In this document: positions 13,919 through 28,821 of the stretch, one piece after another
Numbering within the stretch: position 1 is the first letter of the stretch
How the letters are laid out: each line of letters begins with the position of its first letter
NCBI RefSeq assembly: GCF_002865645.1
Contig: NW_020194685.1
Span: 310,001 to 374,000 of the forward strand
Length of the DNA: 64,000 bases
DNA from: Hyaloscypha bicolor E
Taxonomy: Eukaryota > Ascomycota > Leotiomycetes > Helotiales > Hyaloscyphaceae
Reading direction: 5' to 3'
Notes under the pieces: model-generated
Database searches by the model: none
What the model saw: only the letters and a program-made list of their open reading frames with translations
Told to the model about the DNA's origin: nothing
Translations under genes and position numbers: made by a program

Positions 13919-14201
13919 TATTAATATAGCTATTTCTTTAAAAGTTATATATATAATTATAAAACTCGGGAAATAGAATATAAATAATAGAATATAAGAT
14001 ATAAAATATAATTATATAATCTCATATTTTATAAATAACTCAATTAGTAGCTAGTTTCTATTAGATTTAATAGATTTAGGAATTATATATTAATATTATA
14101 ATATTATAATTCTTATTTTTAAATATTAATTATTTTACTAATTTATATAAATAGTATTTTATAATTATATAATAGTATTATATATTTCGAGTAAACTAAT
14201 A
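13919..14201 (+). repeat. 5' LTR of Copia A
   Basis: 283 bp, aligning with both LTRs of Copia C. The internal sequence that follows (CTAATTAGTT) is the same as that after the left LTR of Copia C, which shows this is a 5' LTR and not a solo one. Confidence 0.85.
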
Positions 14202-15685
14202 CTAATTAGTTTATATTTAAATTAGAATAAGGTTTATTTATATATATAAATTAAATATTAAAAAGAATTAAACTATATTTATTTAAGATTTAATTCTTTA
14301 GAAATAAAGCTATTATTTTATATTAAAAAGAAATAACTATTAATTACTTTTATTTATAATTTGGTTTTATAAAAAGGAAAAAATACTTGATTTTATTAAG
14401 GCCTAATTAAGCTATATTAAAAAAAGCAAATAATAGTTACTTTTATTTATAATTTAGTTTTATAAGAAAAAATATTACTTTTTATTAATTATTAAATAGT
14501 TAGCTATTTAATTATTTAATTATTCTATAAAAACTATTTTTTTTATAAAGAATTACTATTTTTATAATTATTTAAATATCTGGGGCTTTTAAACTTTAGA
14601 ATTATTAAGTTTTCCCGGAATCTTAAGATTTTATTTCTTAAATTTTACTTTTTAAATTTCTTATTATAAATAAAATTTTATCTCGAATATAATAACTTCT
14701 ATAAACTATTTATCTTATAAACTACTTTCCTTTTTATAAATCTATTTTTCTTATAAATTACTATATTTTAAACTAGATATAAGCCTATAAAATATATAAT
14801 AATAAAATATATTATAATAAATAATTTCTTTATTAGATTTATTTAATCTAATTATTTTAGATTTATAAAAAATAATAATTTCAAGGAAATAATAATAAAA
14901 TAGAAATACAAAATTAATCTAAATACTATTAAAATATAAGAGGTATCTGAGTTTTTAAATATTAAACTATTTTAATATACTTTTTATAAAATAGTTAATA
15001 ATAATTTTTAGAAGCCATTTAAATATAACTTTAAAAACTTTATTTATTAAAGAAATTTTAATTAATTTGAATTTCCGGAAATATTATATTTATATAAGAT
15101 TTTTTAATATAGTAATATATATATATAATAAAATACTAATATTCTTATTATTATAACTATTTTATTTTTTATTATTAAAAATATATATATTTAAATAAAC
15201 AAGAATTTATTAAAGGCTAAATTAGATCTTATAAAAAAACTAATTCTATTAGGCTTTATTACTTTTATAAAAACTAATACCTATAACCTATTATTTTTAA
15301 TATTTCTATATTACTATTATTATTTCTTTTTCTATTATTATATTTTATATTTTTATTAGATTTATATACTAATATAAAAGCTTTAGAAATAAATAATATA
15401 TTTTTAATAGCCCTATTACTATTATTATAACTATATTCGAATATTTTCTAATTATTTATTTTATTTTTAATTATAAAACATATTAGGGAAATTATTAAAA
15501 TTTATATTAAAAAGTAAAAATATAATAATTTTAATAATAATTTTAATTATAAATTTATTATTTGCTTTAATATTTATTAATATATAAAGTTTTTATAAAA
15601 GATACTAATATAAGTTTTTCTTATTATATTAAAAGAACTAGTTTAAAATTACTTTTATAGTAATTAGCTTTCTTAATATATATAT

Positions 15686-15990
15686 TATAATATAGCAGGC
15701 TATACTTATTAAAAATTGTATTATTTTAGTAGTTTTAAGGTTTAGGTTATATAATAAAGGCTATAGCCTTTTATATATAACTTATAGAAATTATATAAGA
15801 AAGCTAGTTTTTTTATAAACTTAGAGAATAATTCTTTATAAGTATTTAATTAATTAAGCTTTTATATACTATATACTATTTATACTTTACTATTTATACT
15901 TTTAATTTATTATTTTACTATTAAGTTATATTTTATACTCTAGTATACTTTATATAGGTTTTTATCTTATTATAGTTTCTCTTTTATATA
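15686..15990 (+). repeat. 5' LTR of element B
   Basis: Direct repeat of 28,516-28,821 and of the solo LTR at 31,078-31,374. The first 20 bases differ between copies almost only by C-to-T and G-to-A changes. Confidence 0.88.
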
Positions 15991-16879
15991 TTTTATAATA
16001 AATAATATAGGAAAGATAAAAACTTTATAATTAAGATAATACTTTTATAAAATTCTAAGAAATATTTATAAGGCAGATTATTAGCTTAATAAATTAGGAG
16101 AGAAAAGAACTATTATAATATCTTAAGCCTAAGGCTAAAATATTAAAGATATATAAATATTAATCTTAATATTTTATATTAATTTTTAATATATCTAATA
16201 ATTTAGATACAGGTTAGCTATAAGATATAGTTATTAGTATAGTATATAGAAGTAATAAAAATAGAGGCTAATTATAAAAGAAAAAGAAGTAAAAGAAATA
16301 AAATAAGAAATATTATACTAAGATAATATAAGTTAGATCTTAGTTAGAATTAGACTTTAGTACTCGGAAATAAAGTTATATTATTAATTTATATATTATT
16401 TTTAGTTATAGTAAAAGCCGGAATTAAAATAGTTTTAATCTTAATAATAAAATTTATTTCTAAATTTAAAAAAGATATCTAAAAAAGAAAATATTCTTAA
16501 TTTTAAATAAAATAATAAATAGAAATTAGAAATAAGAATTAAAAAGAAATCGGAAATAAGAAATTTTATAGATAAACTAGAGAAGCTTCTAGAAAAAGAA
16601 ATAGATACTAAATAAAGAAATAAAAGAGAATTCAGAAAAGTCAGAAAAATTAGTAAAATTATATTTATTATTTTTATTATTATTTTTAATAATATTAATA
16701 GATATATCTAGTTTAGTAAAATTAAAAGAAAATATTATAGGTATTAAGCTAATAAAATAAGAAAAAGAATATAAGTAATAGAAATAAGATTAGAAAAGCT
16801 ATTATTTTATTATTACTAATATTAAAATTCAAACCTTAACTATATTTATTATTATTAACCGGTTTCTTTCTAATTCCGG

Positions 16880-18330
16880 TTTCTAAACTAAAAGATATAT
16901 TTAAATAGGAAATTAGTTCTTTAGAAATCTTATTAGTAGAAGTCTCAGATATAGAAACTCTATAATTAATTATAGAAGAAATTATTAAAATTAATATAGC
17001 TAAGAATAAATATATATTAATACCGGATTTAAATCTACTATTTATAAGAGCTCTTAAAATACTATAGTTTTAGAAAAGTAATATTTCTATATTCTTGGAA
17101 TAGTATATAGATATATATAAGAATTATTATATTTCCGATAATACTAAAAGAAAGAGAATTATTTATTATATCTCTCTTATTTATAAGAATTAGATTAAGG
17201 CTATACCAAAATACTATACTAATAATCCGGGAAATTATTAGAAAACCAAGTTCTTTAAGATCTTACTAAAGGAATTCCGAGAATATAACTAGGAAATACT
17301 TAAAATTAGTTATAATTTTCTTAATTAGATTATTATATAAGTCTAGAATAAAGAAATCTTATCTAAATCTTATATTAATATATTTAATAGAATATTAAAA
17401 GAATTACTAAAAAGAAAAGAGATAAATAAAATTACTTAATACTAAGAATTTATAAGAGAATTATCTATTCTAGTAAAAGATTATATTTTTAAGAATATAA
17501 ACTTCGAGCCTATAAATATTTCTATTTATAAATATAGTAAGATATATAAGAAGATAATAATATCCTATTAGTATAAAGAGAAGAAATATTATTTTAATAT
17601 TACTAATAATCCAGATATATCTAGATTTAGATAAAAATACTTAAATATAATAGTTTATAATATAATTTCTAAACCAGAAAATAATTATTTCTTACTAGTT
17701 TCTTTTATTATATTTCCTAAAATTATTATAGGTATAAGTAAGAGGAAAACCTAGCCTATAGCTAATTATATAAAACCTACTAAAAGTAGTAAACCTAAAA
17801 GAAATAATATTAATTAGCTAATAAGAAGTCTGGAAAAACTATTTATTACTACTATAATTTAAAAGAACCTATAGAAATAACTTAATATAGCTACTATTAT
17901 AATTCGAAAGGATATCTATAGCCTATTTATATAGCCTAGCTAATTATAGTAAGTATAATAGTATTAATAGCCTAGTAAATATAATTCGAGTCTTTAGAGA
18001 AAATATACTAGAAGTTATAATAAAGGTTATAAAGAATACTATAGTAGCTATAATAATCGAGCTAGATTAGATAAAGAGTCTAGGTAACTATATTCTAGAG
18101 GAAATTAGTTTCAAGTATAATTAGAAAATACTATTTAAGTTAATATAGCCTATAATATAAACCTAGAACTGAAAAAACGAATTTATTATAAATACTATAA
18201 TAGAAATAAGAATAATAATATTAATCCAGAATATATCTATATCTTTTAGTTCTATTATTTACTAATAGAAGAGCTTATAAATTATAGATATATTTACTAA
18301 TTTAATAGAAGATAATATAAAGGGCTATTT
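16880..18330 (+). pseudogene. Gag relic of element B
   Basis: A plus-strand frame with RIP stops precedes the pol region. Near 18,170-18,240 the pattern resembles the end of a gag protein with a zinc-knuckle-like stretch, although its cysteines have been converted to tyrosine codons. The assignment rests mainly on position. Confidence 0.5.
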
Positions 18331-20559
18331 AAGCCTAGATAAGAAAGTTTTTCCTTTTTCCTTATTAGTAAATACCGGTAGTTTAACCAAATCGTTTCCT
18401 AAGTCTAAAGAAGAGAATTTAATTATAACTTAAATACTTAATCTAAAAATATCTAGAGATTAATAAAAGATATCCAGTTTACTAGGCAAGAAAGAGAAAA
18501 GGGAACTAGCTAACCGGAATCTATATATAAAAGCAAGTAAGTTATATCTAGGGAATCTAAATAGCCGCTTTATCTTAGAGGAAATTATATTAGAATTACT
18601 AATATTTCAGGTTCTGGAATTAATAAATAGTATTAAGATTTAGCTATAAATAGTATTTTTATTAATACTATAACGGATTCTTTATTAAAAAGAAAGAGAA
18701 AAGAAATAGAAATAGCTAAAAAGATTTTCTGAAAATAAACTAGAATAAAAGAAAAGCTATTTTATATAAAAGGCTAGAAGAATACTATTTCAAGAAATAA
18801 TAGACAAAAAACGGCCTAGCTAAAAATATAAATATTAATACTTCCGGAAATAAATAGAATAAATTAGAGACCTAATATATTCTTAATTATAATAAATATA
18901 GAACTCCTGAAATTAATAATATTTTAATAAAACTACTAAAGAAAGTAATTATCCTACTTCCGAAAACTCAGAAAAAAATAAGAATATTTATTAATATCTT
19001 GAAAATACCAGATCTAACTACTATATTTTAGAACTAATAGATTAAGAATAATACTTCCTATTTTACTATTTTATAAATAGGAAATACTATTATATTAAAT
19101 ATAGTTAGATATACTAGGAGATCTATAGAACTAGTAGCTACGGCTTATATAATAGATAAAATATTTAAAAAATTAGAAATACTAGCTTAGGTATTTAATA
19201 CTAATAGAATTATTTGATTTAAAGGTAATAGTATTAATATTCGGATATTATTGGCTTATAAATATATTATATAAGCTCTATATCTCCGATTTATATTTCG
19301 AAAATCTTAAAGAAATATCGAATATAAAGAAATAATTAATACTAGAGCTAAAGTTAATATTCTTCCCGAAAAGATCTCTAGGAATATTAGTAGAATAATA
19401 TATAATACTATAGATTATTAAATGTCTACTACTACTAGAGCAGAATTTGGATTTATAGAAATAGTAAAGCTTAGAACTAAGGTTATAGATAGAGTAGGAT
19501 ATAAAAATATATTCTTCTTTATTAAAAAGGCTTTAAAGATCTTACTTAATTAACTATTCTTAGTAAAAATAAAAATAAAAATTATATATAGGAATAATAG
19601 TTTATAGGATAAAAGGTTTACTAATCTTAAAAATAACTAGAATACCTATACTATTATAATTATTCTATTTTTAAAGAATACTAGAAAGTAGAAGAAAATA
19701 ATAGTTTAAAAGTACTAAGTTCCCAGAATTAAGGAATTAAGTAATATAGAGCAAGAAACTAAAAAGAAAAAGAAAAAATAGAGCCTAGTATTATAACTAG
19801 TAATAATATTAAGGAAAACAGGAAGATACCGGAATTTCCTATAGATTCTTTTATTTTGGGTTTAAGAATTCAGGAAATTAATAATATTTTTAGAGAAACT
19901 AAAATAGAAAAGGCTCTAATTAGAGTATTATTAAAAATAGTTCCGGAATTAATAGAAAAAGAAGCAAAAAGAATATTAAATAAAGATATTTCTAAAAAAG
20001 AAATAGAATAATATCTTCTAATAATAAAGGAATATATTCCCAAAGCTAAGAAATATTAAACTTAAAACTAGAAAGAATTCTGGAATATATAGAAGCTTAA
20101 GAAAGATATATTAAAATACCGGATAAAAAGGTACTTTTTATATCTAACTAGAAAGAAACTAAGTAAAAAAGTTATAAATTCCGGAGATTAGATAAAAAGA
20201 GTACTAGAGAAAATAGCTATAGTTCTTAAAAAAAAGAATAATAACTATAGTTTATTCCTAGTTATAAAAATATATAAAATAAAGAATAAAAAGGTTTAAC
20301 TAGTAAATACTAATAATAGAACTAGAGAAGGCCCTAGTAAATATCCGGACTAGTTTAAGAGATCTAAAGCTAGAAAATATCTATAAAAATATACTAGAAA
20401 GTATAAGAACTACCTTTTATTAAAGATATTAGCTATTCTAAAAGATTTATAACTTATTCCGGAATATCTTAAATAATTAGATATTAGTAACTAGTTCTAG
20501 AAAGAGAAACTAGATATATTTCAAGAATTAATAATTAATTAAAAAGATATAATTATATT

Positions 20560-23500
20560 TAATTAGAAAGAAATAGGAAAAGTCTATAAAAATATTAGCC
20601 TATCTATTCTAATTAAGACTATTAAATATAAAGCCTAGTAAGAGAAGAATTTCCTATATCCTAAAGCTCTAGTACTAGTAGTAGTAAAAATACTATTAGA
20701 ATATCTAGATTATAGAATCCTTAAAAAATATAATAGACCTTACTAGAATCTATAGTTTTTAATTATAAAAAAGGTTACTAGAACTTATAGACTAATTAAT
20801 ACTACTATAAAAATGAATTTAGTAATCCTATAAAATACTAACTTATTTCTGTTTACTAATAAGATCTCGGAGGAATTTACTAGATATACTTATATTTTTC
20901 TAATTAATTTCTTTTCTAGATATAATTAACTTATACTAGATACTTATAATAGAGATTTAATTATATTTATAATATCTCTAGAACTATTAAAAATAACTAT
21001 ACTATCTTAGAGAGCTACTAATTCCGTTATATAGTTTATATGGGTTATTATAATTATTCTGGAAGACCTATTTCCCAAAATTACTATACTATTTATTAAT
21101 AATATTAGAGTCAAGAGACTTTATATAAAGTATAATAAATAGCTTATTTTACCCGGAATTCGGTGTTTTATATTCGAATACCTTTAAAACCTGAATATAA
21201 CTCTAGATAAAATTAAATAAGCCAGAGCTAATATAAGAGAAAAATTATAGTTCTATTATAATAGTATAGTTATTATTAGTTTTATCTATAAAGTACTTAG
21301 AAGAAGCCTTTCAAATTCAGGAATTACTAAAATCTTAAAATAAGAGTATTATAATAGTATAATTAAAAATAAGACATTTATTAGAATTATTATTTATTAC
21401 TATATTTGAATTAAAGGCTTTATAATTATTACTAAACCCATTTACTACTTAATAAGGAAAGGTATAATATAGAACTAGGATAATAAATAAAAGCAAGCTA
21501 TATAAATCCTTTAGGAAAAGCTTACTACTATTCTAATATTCTATAAGTTATATTATAATCTATTAAAAGGTTAGGAAATAATTATATTAGTAATAAATAC
21601 TAGCCTAAATAGATAGAACGGAACTCTTAATTAATATAATAATAAAGGGAAAAAGAAAGTTATATAATATAAGTCTGAAATCTGGAATAATATTAAATAG
21701 AAATATAATATTATTAAGAGAGAATACTAAAGGCTAGTAAAATATTTATAAAAAGTATAATTCTGGCTATACGGAATTTACTTTATCCTTAAACTAGATA
21801 CTAATATACTTGTTATATAGCTAAGTAAAGTAGCTATAGATCTTTCTAGAGCTCTAGTTATTTACTAGCTAGTATAAATTTAGTTATTTGACTTTAAAGT
21901 TAAATATATTAAAGAAATCAAGTATATTACTACTAATAGATTATTAAAATATCTATAGTAAAAAGGTAATACTAAAGATAATAAAGATATTAATAAATAG
22001 TTAAATAGTTAGTAATAGAGTTTAATACTATTAGAATAGTATCTATTAGATAGAAAATTCAGATAAAGAAAGTAATTCCGGTTTAGTTATATAATATTAT
22101 TTTAAGGAATTAGACTTCTAAAACCTTTACTAGATATTTAGATAATAGTATTTAGTTACTAGAGATTAATAATTAAAGCCTTATTATATCTGGAAGCAAA
22201 TTAGTAATATTAAAAAATAATAAAATCCGGAAGTTATATAGTAAAGGCTATAGCCTTTTATATATAACCTCCGGTAAAATAGTAAATAATAATACTAACT
22301 TATATATTTTACTTAATAATTCGACTATTTTATTAGATCCCTTAAATAATAGCTATTTCGAATAATACTAGAATATTATATAATACCTTATAATATTCTT
22401 TAAATTAGAAGAAATATCTAGAGCCGAGTTTCAAAAGTTAAATAGAGAAGCTTTGAATTATAGTATAAAAGATTAATTACTCTAGAAAGTTATATCCAAA
22501 ATATATTTATCTCGACTTATTATTAATAATTAAAAATAAAGAGAAATTATTATTAAAGAGCTATATAATAAGATTAAATATACCGGAAGAGAAAGTACCT
22601 TTTATTTAGTAGCTAGCTACTATTACTAGAAAGGTTACTATAACTATATATAGAAGTATATTAATACCTATAAGGTCAATTAGTATAAGAATAAAAGAAG
22701 ATAAGAAAAAGCTCTATATCTAATAAAAGCTATATCTCTTTTCTATTACCTTGAAATTAATATAGTTAAATTATTAGACTATAAAGGATATAACTTATTA
22801 GTTATTACTAGAGACGATTTCTTAGGATAGATTAAAGCTAGATCTTTAAAGAACCTAACTAATAAGAAGGTTACTAAATTTATTTAGGAAGAAATCATTT
22901 ATAAATATAGTTTATTTAGATAATTTAAAGTAAATAGTAGATCGGAATTTAAAGAAGTAGTAATTCAGGAACTTAATAAGCTAGGAATTAATAGAATTAT
23001 TATTTTGGCCTATAATTTCAAAGGAAATAGTATAATTAAAAGAGGATATTAACTAATTATTTAAGTATTTATAATACTTATAATAGATAGAAAGAAGCCT
23101 TAGGTAAATTTATTACTATATATTCTATTTACTAACCGAGTTACTATATATAGATTAACTAGATTTACTTCCTTTTATATAGTTTATAGTAGGGAAATAG
23201 TATTACTTATAGAAATATACTTTCTAACCTGGAAAATACTTAAATAGAATAAAGTCTATAATAGAGAAATACTTCTGGAAATATATATAAAGTAAATATA
23301 AATAAGAGATAAAAATATTAAAGAAGCTAGAATAAAAAAGAATAAAAGATACTAAAAGGAAAAGAAGTAATTTAATATTATCTACTAGATTTATTTAAAG
23401 CCTATTTTCAAAAAGAATCTAGTTCTTATATATAATATTAAATTAATAAATTAAGATAAATCAAGAAATATAAAGCTATTATATTACTGGCTTAGCCTAT

Positions 23501-23860
23501 ATAGAATAAGATATACGGATTAACTAAAAGAATACTATATACTAGAAGAACTTAATAGTACTATATTTTAAAAGATATATATTAGGAATTAATTTAAGTA
23601 GTTTATTAAAAGAAATGAATTCTGGTATTTCCCTAAAAACGAAGTTAATAATAAATATATACCTATAAATAAATATTTTAAAATAGATATAGAACTAGAA
23701 AGAGAAATAGTTATAGAATACTATAAACGAAATAGTATTTAGGAAATTGAGAAAGCTACTAGTATTATTATATATATTCCAGAATTACTAGAATTAGAAA
23801 GAATAAAATATATCTTCTTTATAAAAGACTAGAAAGAAGTATCTAATAATAGAGACTCTT
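20560..23860 (+). pseudogene. Pol relic (RT, RNase H, integrase) of element B
   Basis: Reading the plus strand, the RT has an R-LINTTI-MN block (about 20,790), a FFS-YN block near 20,910, a position equivalent to LPQGATNS (about 21,005-21,030), FINNI at the place of the catalytic FLDD motif (about 21,090) and PGIRCFIFEYL (about 21,150). RNase H follows, ending in an IAWIRLFDF-V-like segment at about 21,850-21,900. An H-C zinc-finger-like integrase start is near 22,560-22,660 and the DDE core near 22,760-23,230. The motif order matches a fungal Gypsy group whose RT uses FLDD. Stops are TAA/TAG. Confidence 0.72.
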
Positions 23861-23869
23861 CTTAATATA

Positions 23870-25685
23870 AAATAAAGCTTATTACTTTTAATTTCTTATA
23901 TATCTTTTGAATTTTCCTTTCGACTATTATTTATAACTTTTAGAAAATATTATTATTAGATTATTATTCTGGAAATCGGATAAGCTTTATTATTATTTAT
24001 TTCTTATTATTATCTAATTATTACTACTAGATAGTATTCTTAATATATGAAATTCTATTACTAGATCTTAGGAATCAAATATAAAGAATTCCTTTTAGTA
24101 TAAAAATAAATAAGGAATTAAAAGATTACCTTACGGATTCTTAATTCTAAACTATAGTAATAGATAGTAATTATATTTAGAATTAGGGAAAGAAGAAAAG
24201 AAGAAATATAGCCTTTTATATATATCTTACTAAAATAGGAACCTTTTAGAAGCTCTATTTGCCTTTTTAACTAGCTATTCTTATAGCTTATACTAATCTA
24301 AAGCTTAATTATAATATTTATAGATCTTGATTTTAACTTAAACTACTATTACAAGTTTCCTTATAATATCCAAATAAACTTCCTAATTAGAAGTTATATA
24401 TAGACGGAATAGCTAAACTAGAAGCCCTATAAAAGGAAAGGGAAACCTTATTAAACCTAATAGTTATTTCTGAAAATATTTAATAATATATAATTCTGGG
24501 AATTTATTAGATATTAGATAAACTAGATCTGTCTATTTAAAGCCTATTTTATATTAGAAAACCCACTTCCTCTTTAATATAACTATAGCTACTTTTAAAA
24601 CTTATATTAAGGCTTAGTTAGTATATTATATATTCCTATTTCTATATAAAGAAAACTTTTCCTATATAAAACCTATTCCCTAATTAAGATATTATTTTAT
24701 TACCAGAAACTAATTACTTCTTTAAAAAGCTAGTATAATTTACTAATTCTTACTATTAATCTATTTCTTATTATTAAATATTATCTAAATAATTCCTATA
24801 TTTTTAATACTAATTCGGAATACCTAATCTTTCTATATTTTATATTAATTTTAATATTAACTATTCCAAACTTAATAATAATACTATAAATCCTATTTAT
24901 ACTATTTTATAGTTCTTTTTTCTATATACTTTAATATCTTTAGTATTATTTTTATTAATATAAATATTACTTTAAAGTCCTAAATAACTAAATAGTTTTA
25001 TACTATTTAAAGTCGATTCTAATAAGTACTAAACAAATATAATTAGCTTTCGGAAGAGATACGAATTAGTTTTGGAAGAAGTAATATCTTATTCTAAGTT
25101 ATTTCTTAATTCTATTATTCTAATTCCTTTTCTATTAATACTTATTTTATATTTTCCCTAATATCTTTAGTATACTTATATACTTTACCTTTTATATATT
25201 TCCTATATTATTTCCCTTCTTTTATACTATTTTTTGAGTTAATAGAAATATTTCTAAATAAATAGAAAGTCGGGATATATCTATATTATAAAATTTTTAT
25301 TATTTTCTTTTATATTCTAATACTTTAAATACTATTATTATATCTATATTTCTCTTATATTATCTTCTTATTTCCCTATTATTATTATTTAGTTTAATCT
25401 ATTTTAATTATTTCCTTAATTATATTTCTTTAGATATATATATTTATATTCTTTTTTATAATAGAAGCCTAATTCTATATTTTACCTTCTATAATTATTC
25501 CTAATTTATAACTATATTACCTTAAATATACCTAATTATTATATCTACTTTCCCTATTATATATACTACTTACTATTTTAGCTTTATTTTTTTACTAGAA
25601 AAAAAGAAAAACTCAAATATATATAATATATTTATATAATTTAAGACTATTTTAATTTACTCTTTATTTTAAAATATATTTAAAA
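23870..25685. other. Unassigned region of element B between integrase and extra ORF
   Basis: About 1.8 kb of RIP-degraded DNA with no domain that I recognise on the plus strand. A reverse-strand coding relic here cannot be ruled out. Confidence 0.4.
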
Positions 25686-25689
25686 GAAA

Positions 25690-28490
25690 TCCTTATAACC
25701 TCGAGAACTTTTAATTCTATAATCTATAACTATTATATTAATAATATCTTTATAACTTATTAAGAATAATAAAATAGCCAAAGAATAGATTCCTCAAATT
25801 AGTAAAATATAATAGCTAGTTCTTATAAGCCGTAGTATTATCGAAAGCCTATAGATTAATAGTATTAAAGTTCAGAATATTAAAGAAGCTTAGGCAGTTA
25901 TAGAAGGCCTACTAATACTAGAAAAAATAGCTATAATTACCGAATTTAATATAAATATCCTAGATAAGCTAAGTAGTATATATAATAAGTTCTTAAAATA
26001 GAAAACCTTTATTAGAAACGGAACTAAACTGGAATTAACTAAAGAGGAACTAAAGAACTACTAAGCTAATAATAGAGAATTCGAGAATATTATTAAAGGT
26101 ATTTCTAAAAGCAGATAAGAGAAACTTAATAAAATTAAGACTATAGTAAATAGTCTTAATACTAAGGGTTAGAATAGAATTATATTATATAATAAAGCTT
26201 TTAGCTAATATATTAATAATATCTATAATAATATTAGTAAGAATATCTATAAGAAGTTATATTCTTTCTTTAAAATAAAAGCTTTAGTATATAAAGCTAT
26301 TTAGTTAATTAATAAAGCTATTTTGGAATATATTAAAGATAAGAAGTATTAAAATACTAGTATATTTACTAAATTAGATATTACTAAAATATTCAAGTAT
26401 ACTAAAGCTATTTCGGAATATAGAAAATTAGAGTTTAAGCTATTATTAGCTAATAATCTTAAAGCTAGATAATATATCTTTAATACTTCCGGAATCCTGA
26501 TTAAGGGAGTTTATAATAATAAGCCTTTTCCTGCTTTCCGAAATAAGCCTAAAAAATAGGCCCCTATTATAATTTTAGCTTTAATTTAACCGAATCTAGC
26601 TAAGAAAAATAGAGCTAATTTAATAGAGCCTAGTAAGAAGACTACTAGTAAAGCTAGCGGAACTAGTATAACTAGATAAGAAGAACCTAGTAAGAATAGA
26701 AAGTAAGCTAAGCCTAAGACTTCTAATAAATAGTAGAGATCTGAGTACTAGACTAAATATAAAATTAGTAAACTAGAGAAAAGCAAGAAGAAATCCTCTA
26801 TTCTAAAGGAAAAGATACTATTTAAGAAAACTTCTATAATTATACCCAGAACTAAGAAATAGAAGACTAAAGATATTAAGTCCAGAGAATTTAATAAAGA
26901 TATCTAGTATACTTATAAGATACTAGCTAAATAGAAATTAATACTTATTCGATAAAATAAATATATTTTTAAGGAAATATATAGTAGTATTATAGGACCT
27001 ATTTATAAATAAGAATACTATAGGATTAATAATAGATTCCTTAAAGCTCCCTATATAATATATATTTAGTAATTTACTAATATTCTTTCTATTAATATAT
27101 GAGAGATTAAGAATACTCTAAAGCTAGTTACTAAGATTTATAAAGTTACTAAAGGCAAGAAGCATATTTCTATTATTTAGGTAAATAAGGAAATACGAGA
27201 TTTCTTCTTTAAAAACTAGGAAATTAAGAAATATAGATATAAGTACTATATTTCTAATTAATTCCGCTCTAATCTATAGCTTTAATTTAATACTATAGTC
27301 CCTATTCCTGAATCTGGTATTACTAATCTGGGTACTAATAGCTATATTTATAAGAAGAATTACCTAAAGTAAATTAAGAAGCTTAGTATTCAAAAGCTCT
27401 TAATAAAAGAAATAAAGATACTATAGTTCTATCTCCGAAAAAATAATATATTAATATATAAAGATCTTAGTAATAGCTACTTTATCTTAGCCTCTTAACT
27501 TTTAATAGCAGATCTATTAATATAGCTCGGATTTTATAAGATATTAAGTAAGTATTCTATTTACCTAGTTACTTATCCTTAGCTAGTCTAATACTTTACT
27601 CCTGGAAATATTAATTATAATTAATACAAAAGTAATACTAAAGATCTGGCTATTACTAAAGCTTTAAATAGCAAATTCTACCTTAGTAAAAAGTATTAGA
27701 ATATTAGCTATATTTTCCTTATAGATTATAAAAAGGCTATTACCTTTAGTAAGAAGTTCTTTAAAGATATTAATTACTTCTTTATTTCTAATAAATTTGA
27801 GCCGGAAGTAGCTAAGGAAATAGGTAAGTATTTACTAAAGGTAATAGGAGGAAAGACTCCAAATATAGTCTATTTAACTAGATAAATAAATGCCTTTAGC
27901 TAAGTAATCTATAAGTCTGAAATTATAGGAAAGTATTAATTCTCGAATAATATATAAATTAAAGAATAGCTTAATAATAATTTATTACTTAATAAGCCTT
28001 TTATTATAGTTCTTATAAGTCTAGTTACTATTAAGGATTAAATATATAAAAATAAAGTCTCCTATAAGATTATTAAAGCCTCTTATCTAGAGCTTTCCCT
28101 TCTTATTAAAAGTTAATTTAAGGATACTATAGATAATATGAAATTTAAAAAAACTATCTATTTAGAGTATATTAGTATAATTTATAATATAATTCGCTAT
28201 AATAAGTCTCTTTAATATCCTGTAGTAAAGGCAGAAATTAAGTAATAGTTAAAGGCAAATACTAATTAATATAGAGAACTATATCGGATTTAGTATAAGA
28301 ATATAGTTAAGCGGGTTCGAATTACCTTTAAGTAAGTTCGGGAGTATAAAATAAGACTATTTAAGGATAATAAGTCTTATTTTAGGTATATAGAGAAGAA
28401 ATTAGATTAACTAATAGAGGAGGATCCTGAATATTTCATTATTTCGGACTCTGAATAGGATTTTTCTATTATTTTTAGTACTTAGGGGAC
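25690..28490 (+). pseudogene. Extra ORF relic of element B, about 900 codons, function unknown
   Basis: A single plus-strand frame continues for about 2.7 kb between the integrase relic and the 3' LTR. I checked the phase at 25,891, 27,841 and 28,381 and it is the same, so there is no net frameshift. The only interruptions seen are TAA/TAG codons of the kind RIP makes from CAA, CAG and TGG. The predicted product has a helical N-terminal part (to about 26,450), a Lys/Ser/Thr-rich linker (about 26,560-26,900) and a compact C-terminal part ending in an acidic tail (near 28,420-28,460). There is no clear signal peptide or membrane anchor, so it does not look like an envelope. Extra ORFs in this place are known in some fungal Gypsy elements (I recall one in a long Botrytis Gypsy), but homology is untested. 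Confidence 0.6.
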
Positions 28491-28515
28491 AAGTACAAAT
28501 AAATAAGGAATTAGA

Positions 28516-28821
28516 TATAATATAGTAGGCTATACTTGTCGAAAATCATATTATTTTGGCGGTTTTAAGGTTTAGGTTATATAGTAAAGGCCGTAGCCTT
28601 TTATATATAACTTATAGAAATCATATAAGAGAGCTGGTTTTTCTATAGACTTAGAGAATAATCCTTTATAAGTATTTAATTAATTAAGCTTTTATATATT
28701 ATATACTATTTATACTTTACTATTTATACTTTTAATTTATTATTTTACTATTAAGTTACGTTTTGTACTCTAGTATACTTTATATGGGTTTTTGTCTTAT
28801 TATAGTTTCCTTCCTATAATA
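28516..28821 (+). repeat. 3' LTR of element B
   Basis: 306 bp, slightly less mutated than the 5' LTR; it keeps several CG and TG pairs (for example near 28,530-28,560). Copia A resumes right after it. Confidence 0.88.

Larger units (their letters stand above)
15686..28821 (+). mobile_element. Ty3/Gypsy element B, 13.1 kb, complete, with extra 3' ORF
   Basis: LTRs at 15,686-15,990 (305 bp) and 28,516-28,821 (306 bp) flank an internal region of about 12.5 kb. The target duplication is TATAT at 15,681-15,685 and 28,822-28,826, weak because it is AT-only. Stronger support is that Copia A stops at the left end and resumes at the right end at the matching place. Gag, protease, RT, RNase H and integrase relics follow in Gypsy order up to about 23,860, then about 1.8 kb of unassigned sequence, then a further long sense frame (about 25,690-28,490). 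This is unusually long for a fungal Gypsy element with such short LTRs. All frames are RIP-broken. Confidence 0.88.

Noticed and set aside
25690..28490. Reading the extra ORF of element B as an envelope gene
   Set aside because: The place fits, but there is no signal peptide, no clear membrane anchor and no Cys-rich ectodomain pattern.
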